From the NCBI GenBank assembly GCA_035296965.1, contig DATGZX010000144.1:1-43201 (forward strand): a stretch of DNA of 43,201 nt, in the 5' to 3' direction. Positions 1-8,856 of this stretch are shown here, in pieces. The notes beneath the pieces are model-generated. The model saw only the letters and a list, made by a program, of their open reading frames with translations. It was not told the origin of the DNA and ran no database searches. A program made the position numbers and the translations under genes. The DNA is from DATGZX01 sp035296965 (GTDB taxonomy: Bacteria > Planctomycetota > Planctomycetia > Gemmatales > Gemmataceae). The first letter of the stretch is position 1; every line of letters begins with the position of its first letter.

Positions 1-4
1 CTCA

Positions 5-16
5 GAGCCTGTGAAG
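5..16 (+). repeat. Left terminal inverted repeat of the IS
   Basis: GAGCCTGTGAAG, an exact inverted match to 1689-1700. Confidence 0.85.
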
Positions 17-194
17 TGTTCGCCTTTTCTGTTGGTGGCGGCGGAAGGTTTTGAGGAGGATAGTCGCCAGGTTTTTTTCCGCAGCGACTCTCCGACGGTT
101 TGCTCCCGACCTCGTCATGCATTCCGGCCCGTTGTGGGGGCCGGGTGGGCGATGGGTAGGGCTGGATCGGGGGTTTTCCGCCCTTGGTCCGCCC

Positions 195-1619
195 CTAAAT
201 CGTTTTGGCCGCTTCTTTTTCCCGCTGAGCGCGCAGGGCTGCTAAGCGTAGCAGGTTATGAGCCAAGACATACCACAATACGACGGCCTTCACTTTAGCC
301 AGACCGCGCACCGTGAATTGGTGCAGGCCGCGGTTGCGGGCTTGGGCGTTGACGCACTCCGCCGTGCTGGCGCGCTCCTTGTAAATCGCCTTGGCCTCGG
401 GCGTGCCCATGCGCTCACGCCACTCGGCCACCTTGGGCGTATCGTTCTCCAGCGGCGTGTGCGGGTCGCGCTCGGGGTCTTTCGGGGCCGGCACCGGAGC
501 GTAGACCGTGGTGCCTGCTTGGCCCACCATCTCGATGTCTTCCTTCTTGGCGAAGCCGCCATCGACCAGCATTTCCTTGGGGCGTTCGTCGTAACGCGCG
601 GCGATTTGTTCGACCATCGGCGCCAGCTTGCCCTGGTCGCCGCCCGAGTTGATCACGTCCACGCCGACGATGACTTGCGTCTGCGTATCGGTGGCCAACA
701 GCACATTGAAGGCCGGACGAAAGCCGCCATCGCCCATCTTCATGACGCGGGCATCGGGGTCGGTGGTCGAGGCGCGGGCCTTGTCCTTGTCGCCGGCCTT
801 CTTGGCCGCCTCGATCGCGGGCAACTGCTCCAGCGCGTTGCGCACACGCTTTTCCCGATCCTCGGCAGCGCGTTGCCGGGCCGCACGCTCGCGCCGCGTG
901 CCCGCCGCTGGGTCCTCCTCCAGTTCCTTCTTGAGAGCCTTGACCTGCTGCTCGGCTTCTTCCAGAAACTCCTGCAGGCGCGGACCGCGCCGAAACGAAC
1001 TGGCCCCGGCGTTGGCCCGCACCCGCATGCCGTCCTGAGCCACCCGATCCATGCTCACCAACTCCTGCTCCCAAAGCACGGCCACGCTGTTGGTCAACAA
1101 CTTGTCCAAGATGTCGCCGTGCGCGGTGCGGAAATCGGCCAGCGTGTGATAGTTGAGCGTTACGCCGCCGCAGATCCACTGGAACGGCACTTCGCCGGTG
1201 TCGGGATCGCAGCGGCGATCCAATTCCCGAGCGCTGCCGATGTTCCGCAGGGTCGCATACAGCCACAGAGAAAAGAGGATGCGCGGATCGGTGGCATTGG
1301 CTCCCGCCCCTCCCTCGACCGCCTTGATCTTCGCCAGCACCGCCGACAGATCAAGGCCCGCGACGTACGCCCAGACCTGGCGAACTTCATGGTCCGCCGG
1401 GAGCAGTTCATCCAGGGAACAAACCCGCATCTCGGCCTGTTCCCGATTGGCATAACGCAGCCGCGGCGTCCCACCACCCGCCGCGGGTGGCGGTGCCGCC
1501 GGCAACGGCGCGCCGAGGTCAAAAAGCAGGTTTTCGACGGGCGTGGCGGACATGACGTCGGCCACAGTGTCGGGGACGGGGCTGAGCAGGTTGGCGCAAG
1601 TGACGCGGTTTGTGTCCAT
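195..1619 (-). CDS. IS1182 family transposase
   Basis: The 474-residue product is the only gene of the element. Residues about 60-180 form the DUF772-type N-terminal transposase domain: charged start (AEMRVCSLDELLPADHEVR), then an LFSLWLYATLRNIGSARELD helix region and the FQWICGG and NYHTLADFRT motifs. A lysine/glutamate-rich coiled stretch at about 215-285 follows. The C-terminal half is a DDE-type (RNase H fold) catalytic domain with FNVLLATDTQTQVIVGVDV and LVDGGFAKKEDIE segments; the latter plausibly carries one catalytic acid. The tail (STAECVNAQARNRGLHQFTVRGLAKVKAV) carries the usual E and R region near the last acidic residue. The length is normal for the family and no frameshift is visible. 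A long mirror reading frame on the plus strand over the same bases is a high-GC shadow. Confidence 0.9.
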   Translation of the reverse strand: MDTNRVTCANLLSPVPDTVADVMSATPVENLLFDLGAPLPAAPPPAAGGGTPRLRYANREQAEMRVCSLDELLPADHEVRQVWAYVAGLDLSAVLAKIKAVEGGAGANATDPRILFSLWLYATLRNIGSARELDRRCDPDTGEVPFQWICGGVTLNYHTLADFRTAHGDILDKLLTNSVAVLWEQELVSMDRVAQDGMRVRANAGASSFRRGPRLQEFLEEAEQQVKALKKELEEDPAAGTRRERAARQRAAEDREKRVRNALEQLPAIEAAKKAGDKDKARASTTDPDARVMKMGDGGFRPAFNVLLATDTQTQVIVGVDVINSGGDQGKLAPMVEQIAARYDERPKEMLVDGGFAKKEDIEMVGQAGTTVYAPVPAPKDPERDPHTPLENDTPKVAEWRERMGTPEAKAIYKERASTAECVNAQARNRGLHQFTVRGLAKVKAVVLWYVLAHNLLRLAALRAQREKEAAKTI

Positions 1620-1688
1620 GACAAAGGTTTTAGCGCCAGGCCCCCGCCCTGGACAGCTGTCGGGACGTTATTTTTGTAAAAGGGAATT

Positions 1689-1700
1689 CTTCACAGGCTC
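1689..1700 (-). repeat. Right terminal inverted repeat of the IS
   Basis: CTTCACAGGCTC, the reverse complement of the left end at 5-16. Confidence 0.85.
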
Positions 1701-1773
1701 TCAGTGCACCGCTTCCTCCACGGCTCTCCCTTGGCAGGGGACGCTGTCTTTTCGTCCGGAATCGGTTCCGTGC

Positions 1774-4700
1774 ATGTTTTCGCACTTTTTTATTGAGCGT
1801 CCGATCTTCGCCTCGGTCATGTCCATCGTCATTACCTTGGCCGGGGCGGTGGCGGCCTTCACATTGCCCGTCGCACAGTATCCGCCCATTGCCCCGCCGA
1901 GCATCATGGTCATGTGCACCTATCCGGGTGCTAACGCCAACGTCGTAGCCGATTCCGTGGCCGCTCCCATCGAGCAGCAGATCAACGGCGTCGAGGACAT
2001 GATGTACATGGTGTCGCAGTCCAACAACGACGGCACCTATACGCTGACCGTGACATTTCGGCCCGGCGTCAATCTGAATTTTGCCCAGGTGCTCGTGCAG
2101 AACCGTATCAACCTGGCTCTGCCTCTCTTGCCCGACGTTGTCAAGCAGGCGGGCGTTACGACGCGCAAACGCAATCCCGACATCTTGATGGTGGCGTGTA
2201 TCTATTCGCCTCACGGCCGTTACGATCAGCTCTATCTCAGCAACTATGCCACCATCCGCGTCAAGGATGAATTGGCGCGCGTGGACGGCGTGGGCGACGT
2301 CCAGCTCTTTGGCCAACAAGACTACAGCATGCGCGTTTGGATCGACCCCGATCGCTTGGCCATGCTCAACATGACGGCCGCCGACGTGGCCAACGCCATC
2401 CGCGAACAGAATCGACAGGTGGCTGCCGGCCACTTCGGCCAGCAGCCGGCTCCATCCGGACAGCCCTTCGAGTTTACGATCACCACATTGGGCCGGCTCT
2501 CCGACCCGGCTGAGTTCGACGACATGATCCTTCGCACCGACAGTAGCGGTCGCGAGGTTCGCCTGCGCGACGTCGGCTACACGGAGCTGGGGGCGCGAAA
2601 TCTGGACTCGACGAGCAAACTGGATGGAATGCCCAACGGTAGCATCGCAATCTTCGCCCTGCCAGATGCCAATTCCATCGCCACTGCCCAGCGCGTCCGG
2701 AAGAAGCTCGATGAGCTGAAGAAGGCTTTTCCGGAGGATGTCGATTATGAAATCTCTCTAGACATGACTCCTTTCATCCAGGAGTCAATCAATGAGGTCC
2801 TGCGTACGTTGTCCGAGGCCGTCATCCTGGTTGCTGCTGTGGTGCTGGTCTTCCTGCAAAACTGGCGCTCGGCGATCATTCCGCTGGTGGCCGTGCCGGT
2901 GGCCATTGTCGGCACCTTTGCCGTGATGGCCATGATCGGTTTCAGCCTGAACAACCTGACGCTTTTCGGTCTCGTGCTGGCGATCGGCATCGTCGTCGAC
3001 GATGCGATCGTCGTTGTCGAGGCGGTTGAACACCATATCGAGGAGGGGATGTCGCCGCGCCGTGCCGCCCACCAGGCGATGGAAGAAGTTTCCGGTCCGG
3101 TGGTCGCGGTGGCACTGGTGCTGTCGGCAGTGTTCGTGCCCTGCGCTTTTATCAGCGGCATCACCGGTCAGTTCTTTCGCCAATTTGCACTGACGATCGC
3201 CGTGTCCACCATCATCTCCGCGTTCAATTCCTTGACTCTAAGCCCTGCTCTTGCTGCCATTCTTCTGCTGCCCCGGGGCGCGAAGAAGGATCTGGCTAGC
3301 CGCATCCTGGACCTTTTTTTGGGTTGGTTCTTCAGGCTCTTCAACTGGGGCTTCCGCCAAACGAACAGTATCTACAGAAGGATGGTCGGTCTTGCGCTGC
3401 GAGGCAGCGCGATTGTGCTGCTCCTCTATGGCGGCTTGCTCGCTCTAACATTGGTAGGGTTCAACGGACTCCCCCAAGGACTGATTCCCAAGCAGGCTCG
3501 GGGATTTAAACTGGGCTCATTCGATTTGGCCAACGGGCTGCCGGTCGGCTACATCCCGAACCAGGACCAGGGCCGCTTCTACATCGCCGTGCAGCTTCCC
3601 GACGCCGCTTCACTGGAGCGCACCCAGAAGGTCATGGATACGATTACCGAGGTAGTGAAAAACGAAAAGGGTGTCGTGCACATCACGGCCATTGCCGGCC
3701 AATCGTTCACGCTCAATGCCAATGGCTCCAACTTCGGCAACTGCTTTGCGGCGTTCAAGGAATTTGACAAGCGCCGCGACCCGTCAATGTCGAGTGCAGC
3801 CATTACCGAGCGTGTAGGGAAGCAGCTTTCGCAAGAGATTCCGGGAGCGATGATTTCGCTGTACACGCCGCCGCCGGTCTCCGGCCTCGGTTCAGCCAGC
3901 GGGTTCAAGATCATCATCGAAGACCGTGGCGATCTGGGACTGAAGGAACTTCAAAACCAGGTGGAACGCGTTATCGCCAGGTCCAGGGAGAGCGATAGGG
4001 TCGAAAAGCTGTTCTCCGTTTTCCGAGCAAGCGTTCCCCAGCTCTATGTGGACCTCAATCGTGAGCAATGCCAAACGATGGGGGTCCGGCCTAACGATGT
4101 CTTCAGCGCATTGCAGATTTACCTGGGATCGCTCTACACCAATGATTTCAACAAATTTGGGCGCACCTGGCAGGTAAATATTCAGGCCACTGGACCATTC
4201 CGCGACGATCCCGACAAGATCAAGAAGCTCATGGTGCGTAATAGCAGGGGTGAAATGGTGCCGCTGGGGGCCGTGCTAAACATGCGCGAAATCGGCGGCC
4301 CCATTAATATTGGTCGTTACAACATGTATCCAGCTGCCGCGATCCTTGGCTTAACCAAGCCGGGTATTTCGACCGGCCAGGGTATCGAGGAGATGGAGAA
4401 GATCTGCAATGAGGTCTTGCCGCCGGGAATGGCCTATGAATGGACCGAGATCAATTTCATGCAGATCGATGCTGCCAAGAACATTGCCAACAAAATGATC
4501 TTCCCGCTGGCAGTGGCGTTCGTCTTCCTGGTGCTGGCGGCCCAGTATGAGAGTTGGGCGCTGCCGTTGGCCGTGATCCTCGTCGTGCCGATGTGCATCC
4601 TGGGCTCGCTGACCGGAGTGTGCGTGACAGGTGGCGACGTCAATATCTTTACTCAGATTGGCTTTGTCGTGCTGGTCGGCCTAGCCAGCAAGAACGCCAT

Positions 4701-5244
4701 CCTGATCGTCGAGTTTGCCAAGCACAAGCACGAAGAAGGAGGCCTGCCGCGCCGTGAGGCGACCTTGGAGGCGTGCAAGCTGCGCTTGCGTCCAATCCTG
4801 ATGACTTCGTTCGCCTTTATCCTTGGCGTCGTGCCATTGCTGATCGGGCACGGGGCAGGGGCGGAGATGCGCAAAACGCTTGGGATTGTCGTCTTCAGCG
4901 GCATGATCGGCGTGACCCTGTTCGGCATTTTCCTGACCCCCGTCTTCTTCTACGCGATTGCCGGCTTCGTGGAGACGCCGCTGTTTTCCTCGGAGCGCGC
5001 CCGCCACGTCAGCCAGGTACTCTTCTTCCCTTTGAGAGCCGTCACCGCCGGCATCATCTGGCTGCCAAGACTGATGATGCGCAGGCCGCCTGTCCAGCCT
5101 CCAATACAAAAGGACAAACAGCCGTGCTCCCCCGCCGCTGCCGGAACGGCGCCGGCCACTAACGGCGACGATGCCTCGGGCAATGGGAAAGCACACCCAT
5201 GCGAAGTCGCATCGGCTGAAGGCGACGCCAAGTGCCAAGCTTGA
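1774..5244 (+). CDS. RND efflux pump, HAE1 (AcrB/MexB-like) inner-membrane transporter
   Basis: A proton-driven multidrug or solvent exporter of the inner membrane, 1156 residues. The ATG at 1774 begins MFSHFFIERPIFASVMS, the standard RND first helix; in-frame sequence upstream runs into the IS and is not part of the gene. The pore-domain start (YPPIAPPSIMVMCTYPGANANVV) is conserved. The transmembrane 4 motif LAIGIVVDDAIVVVEAVEHH carries the paired proton-relay aspartates, and GLASKNAILIVEFAK supplies the transmembrane 10 lysine. The C-terminal 60 residues are a proline- and alanine-rich cytoplasmic tail. No periplasmic adaptor or outer-membrane channel gene is adjacent downstream. The normal partner order (adaptor then pump) would put the adaptor upstream, where the IS now sits. 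A 23-residue insertion near residue 564 is described in the findings. Confidence 0.95.
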   Translation: MFSHFFIERPIFASVMSIVITLAGAVAAFTLPVAQYPPIAPPSIMVMCTYPGANANVVADSVAAPIEQQINGVEDMMYMVSQSNNDGTYTLTVTFRPGVNLNFAQVLVQNRINLALPLLPDVVKQAGVTTRKRNPDILMVACIYSPHGRYDQLYLSNYATIRVKDELARVDGVGDVQLFGQQDYSMRVWIDPDRLAMLNMTAADVANAIREQNRQVAAGHFGQQPAPSGQPFEFTITTLGRLSDPAEFDDMILRTDSSGREVRLRDVGYTELGARNLDSTSKLDGMPNGSIAIFALPDANSIATAQRVRKKLDELKKAFPEDVDYEISLDMTPFIQESINEVLRTLSEAVILVAAVVLVFLQNWRSAIIPLVAVPVAIVGTFAVMAMIGFSLNNLTLFGLVLAIGIVVDDAIVVVEAVEHHIEEGMSPRRAAHQAMEEVSGPVVAVALVLSAVFVPCAFISGITGQFFRQFALTIAVSTIISAFNSLTLSPALAAILLLPRGAKKDLASRILDLFLGWFFRLFNWGFRQTNSIYRRMVGLALRGSAIVLLLYGGLLALTLVGFNGLPQGLIPKQARGFKLGSFDLANGLPVGYIPNQDQGRFYIAVQLPDAASLERTQKVMDTITEVVKNEKGVVHITAIAGQSFTLNANGSNFGNCFAAFKEFDKRRDPSMSSAAITERVGKQLSQEIPGAMISLYTPPPVSGLGSASGFKIIIEDRGDLGLKELQNQVERVIARSRESDRVEKLFSVFRASVPQLYVDLNREQCQTMGVRPNDVFSALQIYLGSLYTNDFNKFGRTWQVNIQATGPFRDDPDKIKKLMVRNSRGEMVPLGAVLNMREIGGPINIGRYNMYPAAAILGLTKPGISTGQGIEEMEKICNEVLPPGMAYEWTEINFMQIDAAKNIANKMIFPLAVAFVFLVLAAQYESWALPLAVILVVPMCILGSLTGVCVTGGDVNIFTQIGFVVLVGLASKNAILIVEFAKHKHEEGGLPRREATLEACKLRLRPILMTSFAFILGVVPLLIGHGAGAEMRKTLGIVVFSGMIGVTLFGIFLTPVFFYAIAGFVETPLFSSERARHVSQVLFFPLRAVTAGIIWLPRLMMRRPPVQPPIQKDKQPCSPAAAGTAPATNGDDASGNGKAHPCEVASAEGDAKCQA

Positions 5245-5260
5245 CGGCAATTGCCATGGT

Positions 5261-5767
5261 TCATTGCTCCTCGCGAGCCAGTTCGGACGATTTTTCTTTA
5301 ATGATCGGGCTGCCTTCCAGTTCTTCCACGAGCCGCCGCACCAACTCCGGAATCGCAGCCATCACGGACTGACTAAGGCCCGGCTGGAGATCGAGGCGCT
5401 CAACCTCTATCCCAAAAACGACTACTCGCGTCGGCGCGATCCCGAGCGCCGCGGCAAGGCGGAGAGCCTCCGCCGGCCGTAGATCATGCGTTGAGCCAGG
5501 CCGCAAGGCCTCGACACACTGGTCAGGCCACTGAAAGCGGTGGATCGTTCCAGGCCTTGCTCCGGCTGCTACGGCATCCACCAGCAGGAGGGTGCCCTGT
5601 CCGTCCAGCAGGTCGAGGATGCGCTGGCCGCCCTCGACCATGTAAACCTCGATTTCCTTCCGGACGTTCTGCCGCTCGCGGAGTTTCCTTACGACTTCCC
5701 ATGCCAGGCCGTCATCCCCCAGCGGGCTGCCAACCCCGACGACGCGAACAGGACGCGGCCAATTCAT
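5261..5767 (-). CDS. [NiFe]-hydrogenase maturation protease
   Basis: This HyaD/HybD/HoxW-family endopeptidase (168 residues) clips the C-terminal tail of the hydrogenase large subunit after nickel insertion. The start matches the family: VVGVGSPLGDDGLAWEVV carries the G-x-G-N/S-x-x-x-x-D-D motif with the nickel-sensing acidic residue. LLLVDAVAAGARPGTI gives the second conserved aspartate, and STHDLRPAEAL the conserved histidine segment. Its ATG overlaps the stop of the large-subunit gene by four bases (ATGA), so the two are translationally coupled, which fits a dedicated protease. The last 20 residues are charged and poorly conserved. It is the last gene of the hydrogenase operon. No hypA-F genes are present in the window. 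Confidence 0.93.
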   Translation of the reverse strand: MNWPRPVRVVGVGSPLGDDGLAWEVVRKLRERQNVRKEIEVYMVEGGQRILDLLDGQGTLLLVDAVAAGARPGTIHRFQWPDQCVEALRPGSTHDLRPAEALRLAAALGIAPTRVVVFGIEVERLDLQPGLSQSVMAAIPELVRRLVEELEGSPIIKEKSSELAREEQ

Positions 5768-7092
5768 CGCCCCGTCACTTTCAACTTCAGGAAGTGGGTG
5801 GCGCAGCTAATGCACGGGTCGTAATTGCGGATAACATGCTCCGCACGCAATGCCGCCTCCTCGTCCGGTAAGGTGACAAGCTGTGGGGCAATCCGCGCCA
5901 AATCGTGTTCCATCTGGAGTTGATTTTGGCTGGTGGGCGGGATGATCACGGCGTTGCGGAGCATCCCAGCCGGATCGGTCTCGTAACGGTGATACAGGAT
6001 ACCACGGGGGGCCTCAGTGATCGCTTGGCCCATGCCGGCACACGGCTGGAAGTCGACGGCTGGCTTCGCGGGTGGCTCATATGCGCCTAGGATTCGCAGG
6101 GCCTCCTCGACGGCGAGCAGGAGCTCCAGAGAACGCACTACAATGCCGGTGAATGGGTTCCGGTTCGGGAAGGGAATACCCGTGGCTGCGGCTGCGTCGC
6201 GCACGATTGGGTTCGCTCGGTCGGCGTTCAGATTCCAGCGCGCCAGCGGTCCTACGAAGTAGGCGCCCGTGCCGTTCGACGGAGCGCGGCGCCGGGCTTG
6301 GAGCGCGTTGGAATGCGGAACCTGGTATTCCTCGAAGTACTCTGGATATTCTTCCTGGGCGATGTCCAGGCCACGAGTGGAGACAAGACGCCCCTCGTTC
6401 ATCGGGTATTCGTCGGGGTGCCGCAGGGCGACGAATTCGTAATCGCCCGCAAAGTCCGGGAACGGGAGCGTGGCCGACCAGCGGACCGTTTCCAGGGCTG
6501 CGTCCCGAGCCCACTTCAAGTCCTCGACCACAGGAGAAATCTCGTCGCGGCGGGGTACGCGGTAGAAACCGCCGACACGAACGTTGATGGGATGCACTTC
6601 GCGGCCGCCAACCAGGCTAACGATCCGGTTGCCCGCCTTCTTGATGTGCAGCCCACGGCGCACCACCTCGGCATAAGTGGGGCTTGCCTGGGCCATCGCC
6701 AGGGCGCTTTCAAACCCGAGGAAGTCCGGAGCGTGCAGCATGTAGATGTGCAGCGTGTGGCTCTCGATCCACTCGCCACAATAGAGCAGGCGGCGCAGCG
6801 CCCGCAGTTCGGGCGGCAGGGTGACACCGAAGATCTTTTCCAGCGCGTGGACGCTCGACATCTGGTACGCCACCGGGCAGATGCCGCAGATTCTGGCAGT
6901 AATATCGGGGACCTCGAGCGCGGACCGGCCTCGTAGGAACGCCTCATAAAAGCGAGGTGGTTCGTAAATGCGCAGCTCCACGCCGTCCACCTGGCCTTCA
7001 CGGAGCCGGATAGTCAGGGCACCCTCGCCCTCGACGCGGGCTAGGGCCTGGACGGTGATGGTTCGGGTTGTTGGGCCGGTTGCTTCGGTCAT
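5764..7092 (-). CDS. hydA: [NiFe]-hydrogenase large (alpha) subunit, group 3b type
   Basis: This subunit carries the NiFe active site of a cytoplasmic bidirectional, NAD(P)-linked hydrogenase (sulfhydrogenase type), 442 residues. The N-terminal L1 motif is RICGICP with the two ligand cysteines at 69 and 72. The C-terminal L2 motif DPCISCATH supplies cysteines 427 and 430. The predicted protease cut after His433 removes a nine-residue tail, FLKLKVTGR. ARVEGEG near residue 20 is the usual large-subunit start motif. I place the start at the ATG at 7092, preceded by GGTGGAG, rather than at an in-frame GTG three codons earlier. The stop overlaps the protease start. Assignment to group 3b rests on the operon partners (flavin/2Fe-2S gamma and ferredoxin-like beta subunits) and on overall resemblance. 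Confidence 0.95.
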   Translation of the reverse strand: MTEATGPTTRTITVQALARVEGEGALTIRLREGQVDGVELRIYEPPRFYEAFLRGRSALEVPDITARICGICPVAYQMSSVHALEKIFGVTLPPELRALRRLLYCGEWIESHTLHIYMLHAPDFLGFESALAMAQASPTYAEVVRRGLHIKKAGNRIVSLVGGREVHPINVRVGGFYRVPRRDEISPVVEDLKWARDAALETVRWSATLPFPDFAGDYEFVALRHPDEYPMNEGRLVSTRGLDIAQEEYPEYFEEYQVPHSNALQARRRAPSNGTGAYFVGPLARWNLNADRANPIVRDAAAATGIPFPNRNPFTGIVVRSLELLLAVEEALRILGAYEPPAKPAVDFQPCAGMGQAITEAPRGILYHRYETDPAGMLRNAVIIPPTSQNQLQMEHDLARIAPQLVTLPDEEAALRAEHVIRNYDPCISCATHFLKLKVTGR

Positions 7093-7139
7093 ACGCTCCA
7101 CCTTGGAAGAAATCCAGGCTCGATGGTTGGTCAGTTGTC

Positions 7140-7928
7140 CTAGGCTTGCTCAGCGGACTTGGTCCCGATTTCACGGAATCCTGGTGCCCAGGCGTTGAAT
7201 GTGTGCAGCGTCCGTTCAAGTGTTTCCGGTGTGACCCCCATGCCCTGGTATTGGTGAGCCAACGACGGGACGTTGGGCCCTTTCGAGGGCCCGTAGCAAC
7301 CGTAGCAGCCGCGGTTGTAACTCGGGCACAGGGCTCCGCAGCCGGCGTGCGTGACGGGCCCGAGGCATGGGACGCCCTGGGCCACCATTACGCAGACGAC
7401 TCCGGCCCGTTTGCACTCGACGCACACCGCGTGGTTTGGCACCTTGGGCCTGCGTCCGGCGAGAAACGCGGCGATAACTTCGACCAGCTGATGCTTGTTG
7501 ATCGGGCAGCCGCGCAGCTCGAAATCCACCGGCACGTGCTCGGCGATCGATGTTGAGGTCGCGAGTGTCTGGATGTACTCCGGTCGGGCATACACGATCT
7601 GGAGGTATTCCTGAACGTGGCCCCAGTTGCGCAGGGCTTGGATGCCGCCCGCCGTGGCGCAGGCGCCGATAGTCACCAAGAACCGGCTGCGTCGCCGGAC
7701 ATCCTTGATCTGTTCCAACTGCTCTGGGGAGCTGATGGAGCCTTCTACAAGCACCAGATCAAACTCGCCCTCCAGCGGCCGCCGGGTCGCTTCCAAGAAG
7801 TAGGCGATATCGACGGCACCGGCCACGGCCAGCAACTCGTCCTCGCAGTCCAGCAAGCTAAGCTGGCAGCCATCGCACGAGGCGAACTTGAAAACGCCCA
7901 GGCGGGGCTTGCGCTGTACTGTGTCCAT
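7140..7928 (-). CDS. hydD: [NiFe]-hydrogenase small (delta) subunit
   Basis: The electron-transfer subunit (262 residues) pairs with the large subunit and relays electrons from the NiFe site. Twelve cysteines can hold three [4Fe-4S] clusters. Cys18, Cys21 (CDGC), Cys90 (GAC) and Cys141 (RGCP) form the conserved proximal site. Cys169, 172, 179 and 188, and Cys197, 201, 208 and 211, form two ferredoxin-like sets in the C-terminal half. There is no twin-arginine signal peptide, so the enzyme is cytoplasmic as expected for group 3. A GGAG ribosome-binding site precedes the ATG at 7928. About 47 bp separate it from the large-subunit gene. Confidence 0.94.
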   Translation of the reverse strand: MDTVQRKPRLGVFKFASCDGCQLSLLDCEDELLAVAGAVDIAYFLEATRRPLEGEFDLVLVEGSISSPEQLEQIKDVRRRSRFLVTIGACATAGGIQALRNWGHVQEYLQIVYARPEYIQTLATSTSIAEHVPVDFELRGCPINKHQLVEVIAAFLAGRRPKVPNHAVCVECKRAGVVCVMVAQGVPCLGPVTHAGCGALCPSYNRGCYGCYGPSKGPNVPSLAHQYQGMGVTPETLERTLHTFNAWAPGFREIGTKSAEQA

Positions 7929-7952
7929 GAACGTGCTCCATCACCCGAGGTA

Positions 7953-8813
7953 TTACGCTTCCCGGACATCGAAAAACGCCTTGATCTGGTCTTGGCGGAA
8001 TACCGGACCATCCATGCACACGAAGTTCGGGCCAAACTGGCAGTGGCCGCAGAAGCCGACGGCGCACTGCATGTTCCGCTCGAGCGACACGTACAGGCGA
8101 TCTGCGGCCACGCCGCGCTTCTCGAATTCGTTCAGGGTGAAGCGGATCATCATCTCCGGGCCGCAAATCATGCCGACAGTGCGTTGCGGGTCGAACTCGG
8201 CGCGCGTGAACAGTGCCGTGACCAGTCCAATCGAGTCGCACCAGGACGGGTCCGCCCTGTCGACGGTGAGTAGCACCTGGAAGTCGCCACGACTTTGCCA
8301 GGCTTGCAACTCCTCACGGTAGAGTACGTCGCCGGGCGTGCGCGCCCCGTACAGCAAGGCCACGCCACCGTACTGATCACGGTGGCGCAGAAGGTGGTAA
8401 AGCGCCGGCCGCAAGGGGGCGAGCCCGATGCCGCCGCTAACCAGCACGACGTCGCCGCCCAGGGCCTTGTCCATTGGCCAACTGCTGCCGAACGGCCCAC
8501 GGATCCCGATGGAATCGCCGGGGCGAACCTTGGCAAGGCCTTCGGTCACCGAACCGACCGCACGGATTGTGTGCACAACTGATCCGGTCCTCGCCGGATC
8601 CCCGCTCATGGATATCGGCACCTCACCGAGGCCAAAGCCGTACAGCATGTTGAACTGTCCAGGCAGGAACGAGTAAGGAGTTCCCGGTGCGGATGGTGGG
8701 TCCAGAGCAAGCGTAAACGTGTCGTGCGTCTCGGCCTGGAAGGCTTGCACCTTGACGACCCTGGGCAGCATCGGGGAATCAAGGTCTCTTGGTTCGTTCG
8801 GCGTCAATGCCAC
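7953..8813 (-). CDS. hydG: Hydrogenase gamma subunit, FAD/NAD(P)-binding and 2Fe-2S
   Basis: The diaphorase module moves electrons between NAD(P) and the Fe-S chain. The ferredoxin-reductase-like FAD barrel comes first (FLPGQFNMLYGFGLGEVPISMSG is the FAD-binding stretch). A nucleotide-binding Rossmann half with VSGGIGLAPLRPAL follows. The dihydroorotate-dehydrogenase-B-like 2Fe-2S site is at the C-terminus (Cys250, 255, 258 and 266). I choose the GTG at 8813 as start because AAGGA lies seven bases upstream and the conserved fold begins soon after (286 residues). An in-frame TTG at 8873 would add 20 residues and overlap the upstream gene by 17 bases, and an ATG exists further inside. It lies within the hydrogenase operon. 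Confidence 0.92.
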   Translation of the reverse strand: MALTPNEPRDLDSPMLPRVVKVQAFQAETHDTFTLALDPPSAPGTPYSFLPGQFNMLYGFGLGEVPISMSGDPARTGSVVHTIRAVGSVTEGLAKVRPGDSIGIRGPFGSSWPMDKALGGDVVLVSGGIGLAPLRPALYHLLRHRDQYGGVALLYGARTPGDVLYREELQAWQSRGDFQVLLTVDRADPSWCDSIGLVTALFTRAEFDPQRTVGMICGPEMMIRFTLNEFEKRGVAADRLYVSLERNMQCAVGFCGHCQFGPNFVCMDGPVFRQDQIKAFFDVREA

Positions 8814-8856
8814 GTCTCTATCCTTTTTCCTTGGTCCTGCAGGGAATCCCTGTCTC

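Larger units (their letters stand above)
5..1700. mobile_element. IS1182-type insertion sequence, apparently intact
   Basis: A single transposase gene lies between terminal inverted repeats. The left end (5-16) and the right end (1689-1700) are a perfect 12-bp inverted repeat, GAGCCTGTGAAG, with weaker similarity for about ten more bases inward. TCA flanks both ends (2-4 and 1701-1703) and may be a 3-bp target duplication, but only four bases of left flank are visible. If the repeat is read one base longer, the duplication disappears. The uninterrupted transposase and matching ends suggest a recent arrival. The right end is about 73 bp upstream of the RND pump start, so it could alter that gene's expression or separate it from an upstream adaptor-protein gene outside the window. 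Confidence 0.85.

Noticed and set aside
258..1679. Long plus-strand reading frame of 473 codons over the transposase
   Set aside because: It mirrors the minus-strand transposase, has no recognisable domain, and is a codon-bias shadow in GC-rich DNA. The same holds for the long opposite-strand frames over the kinases at 18710-19708 and 20138-21115.
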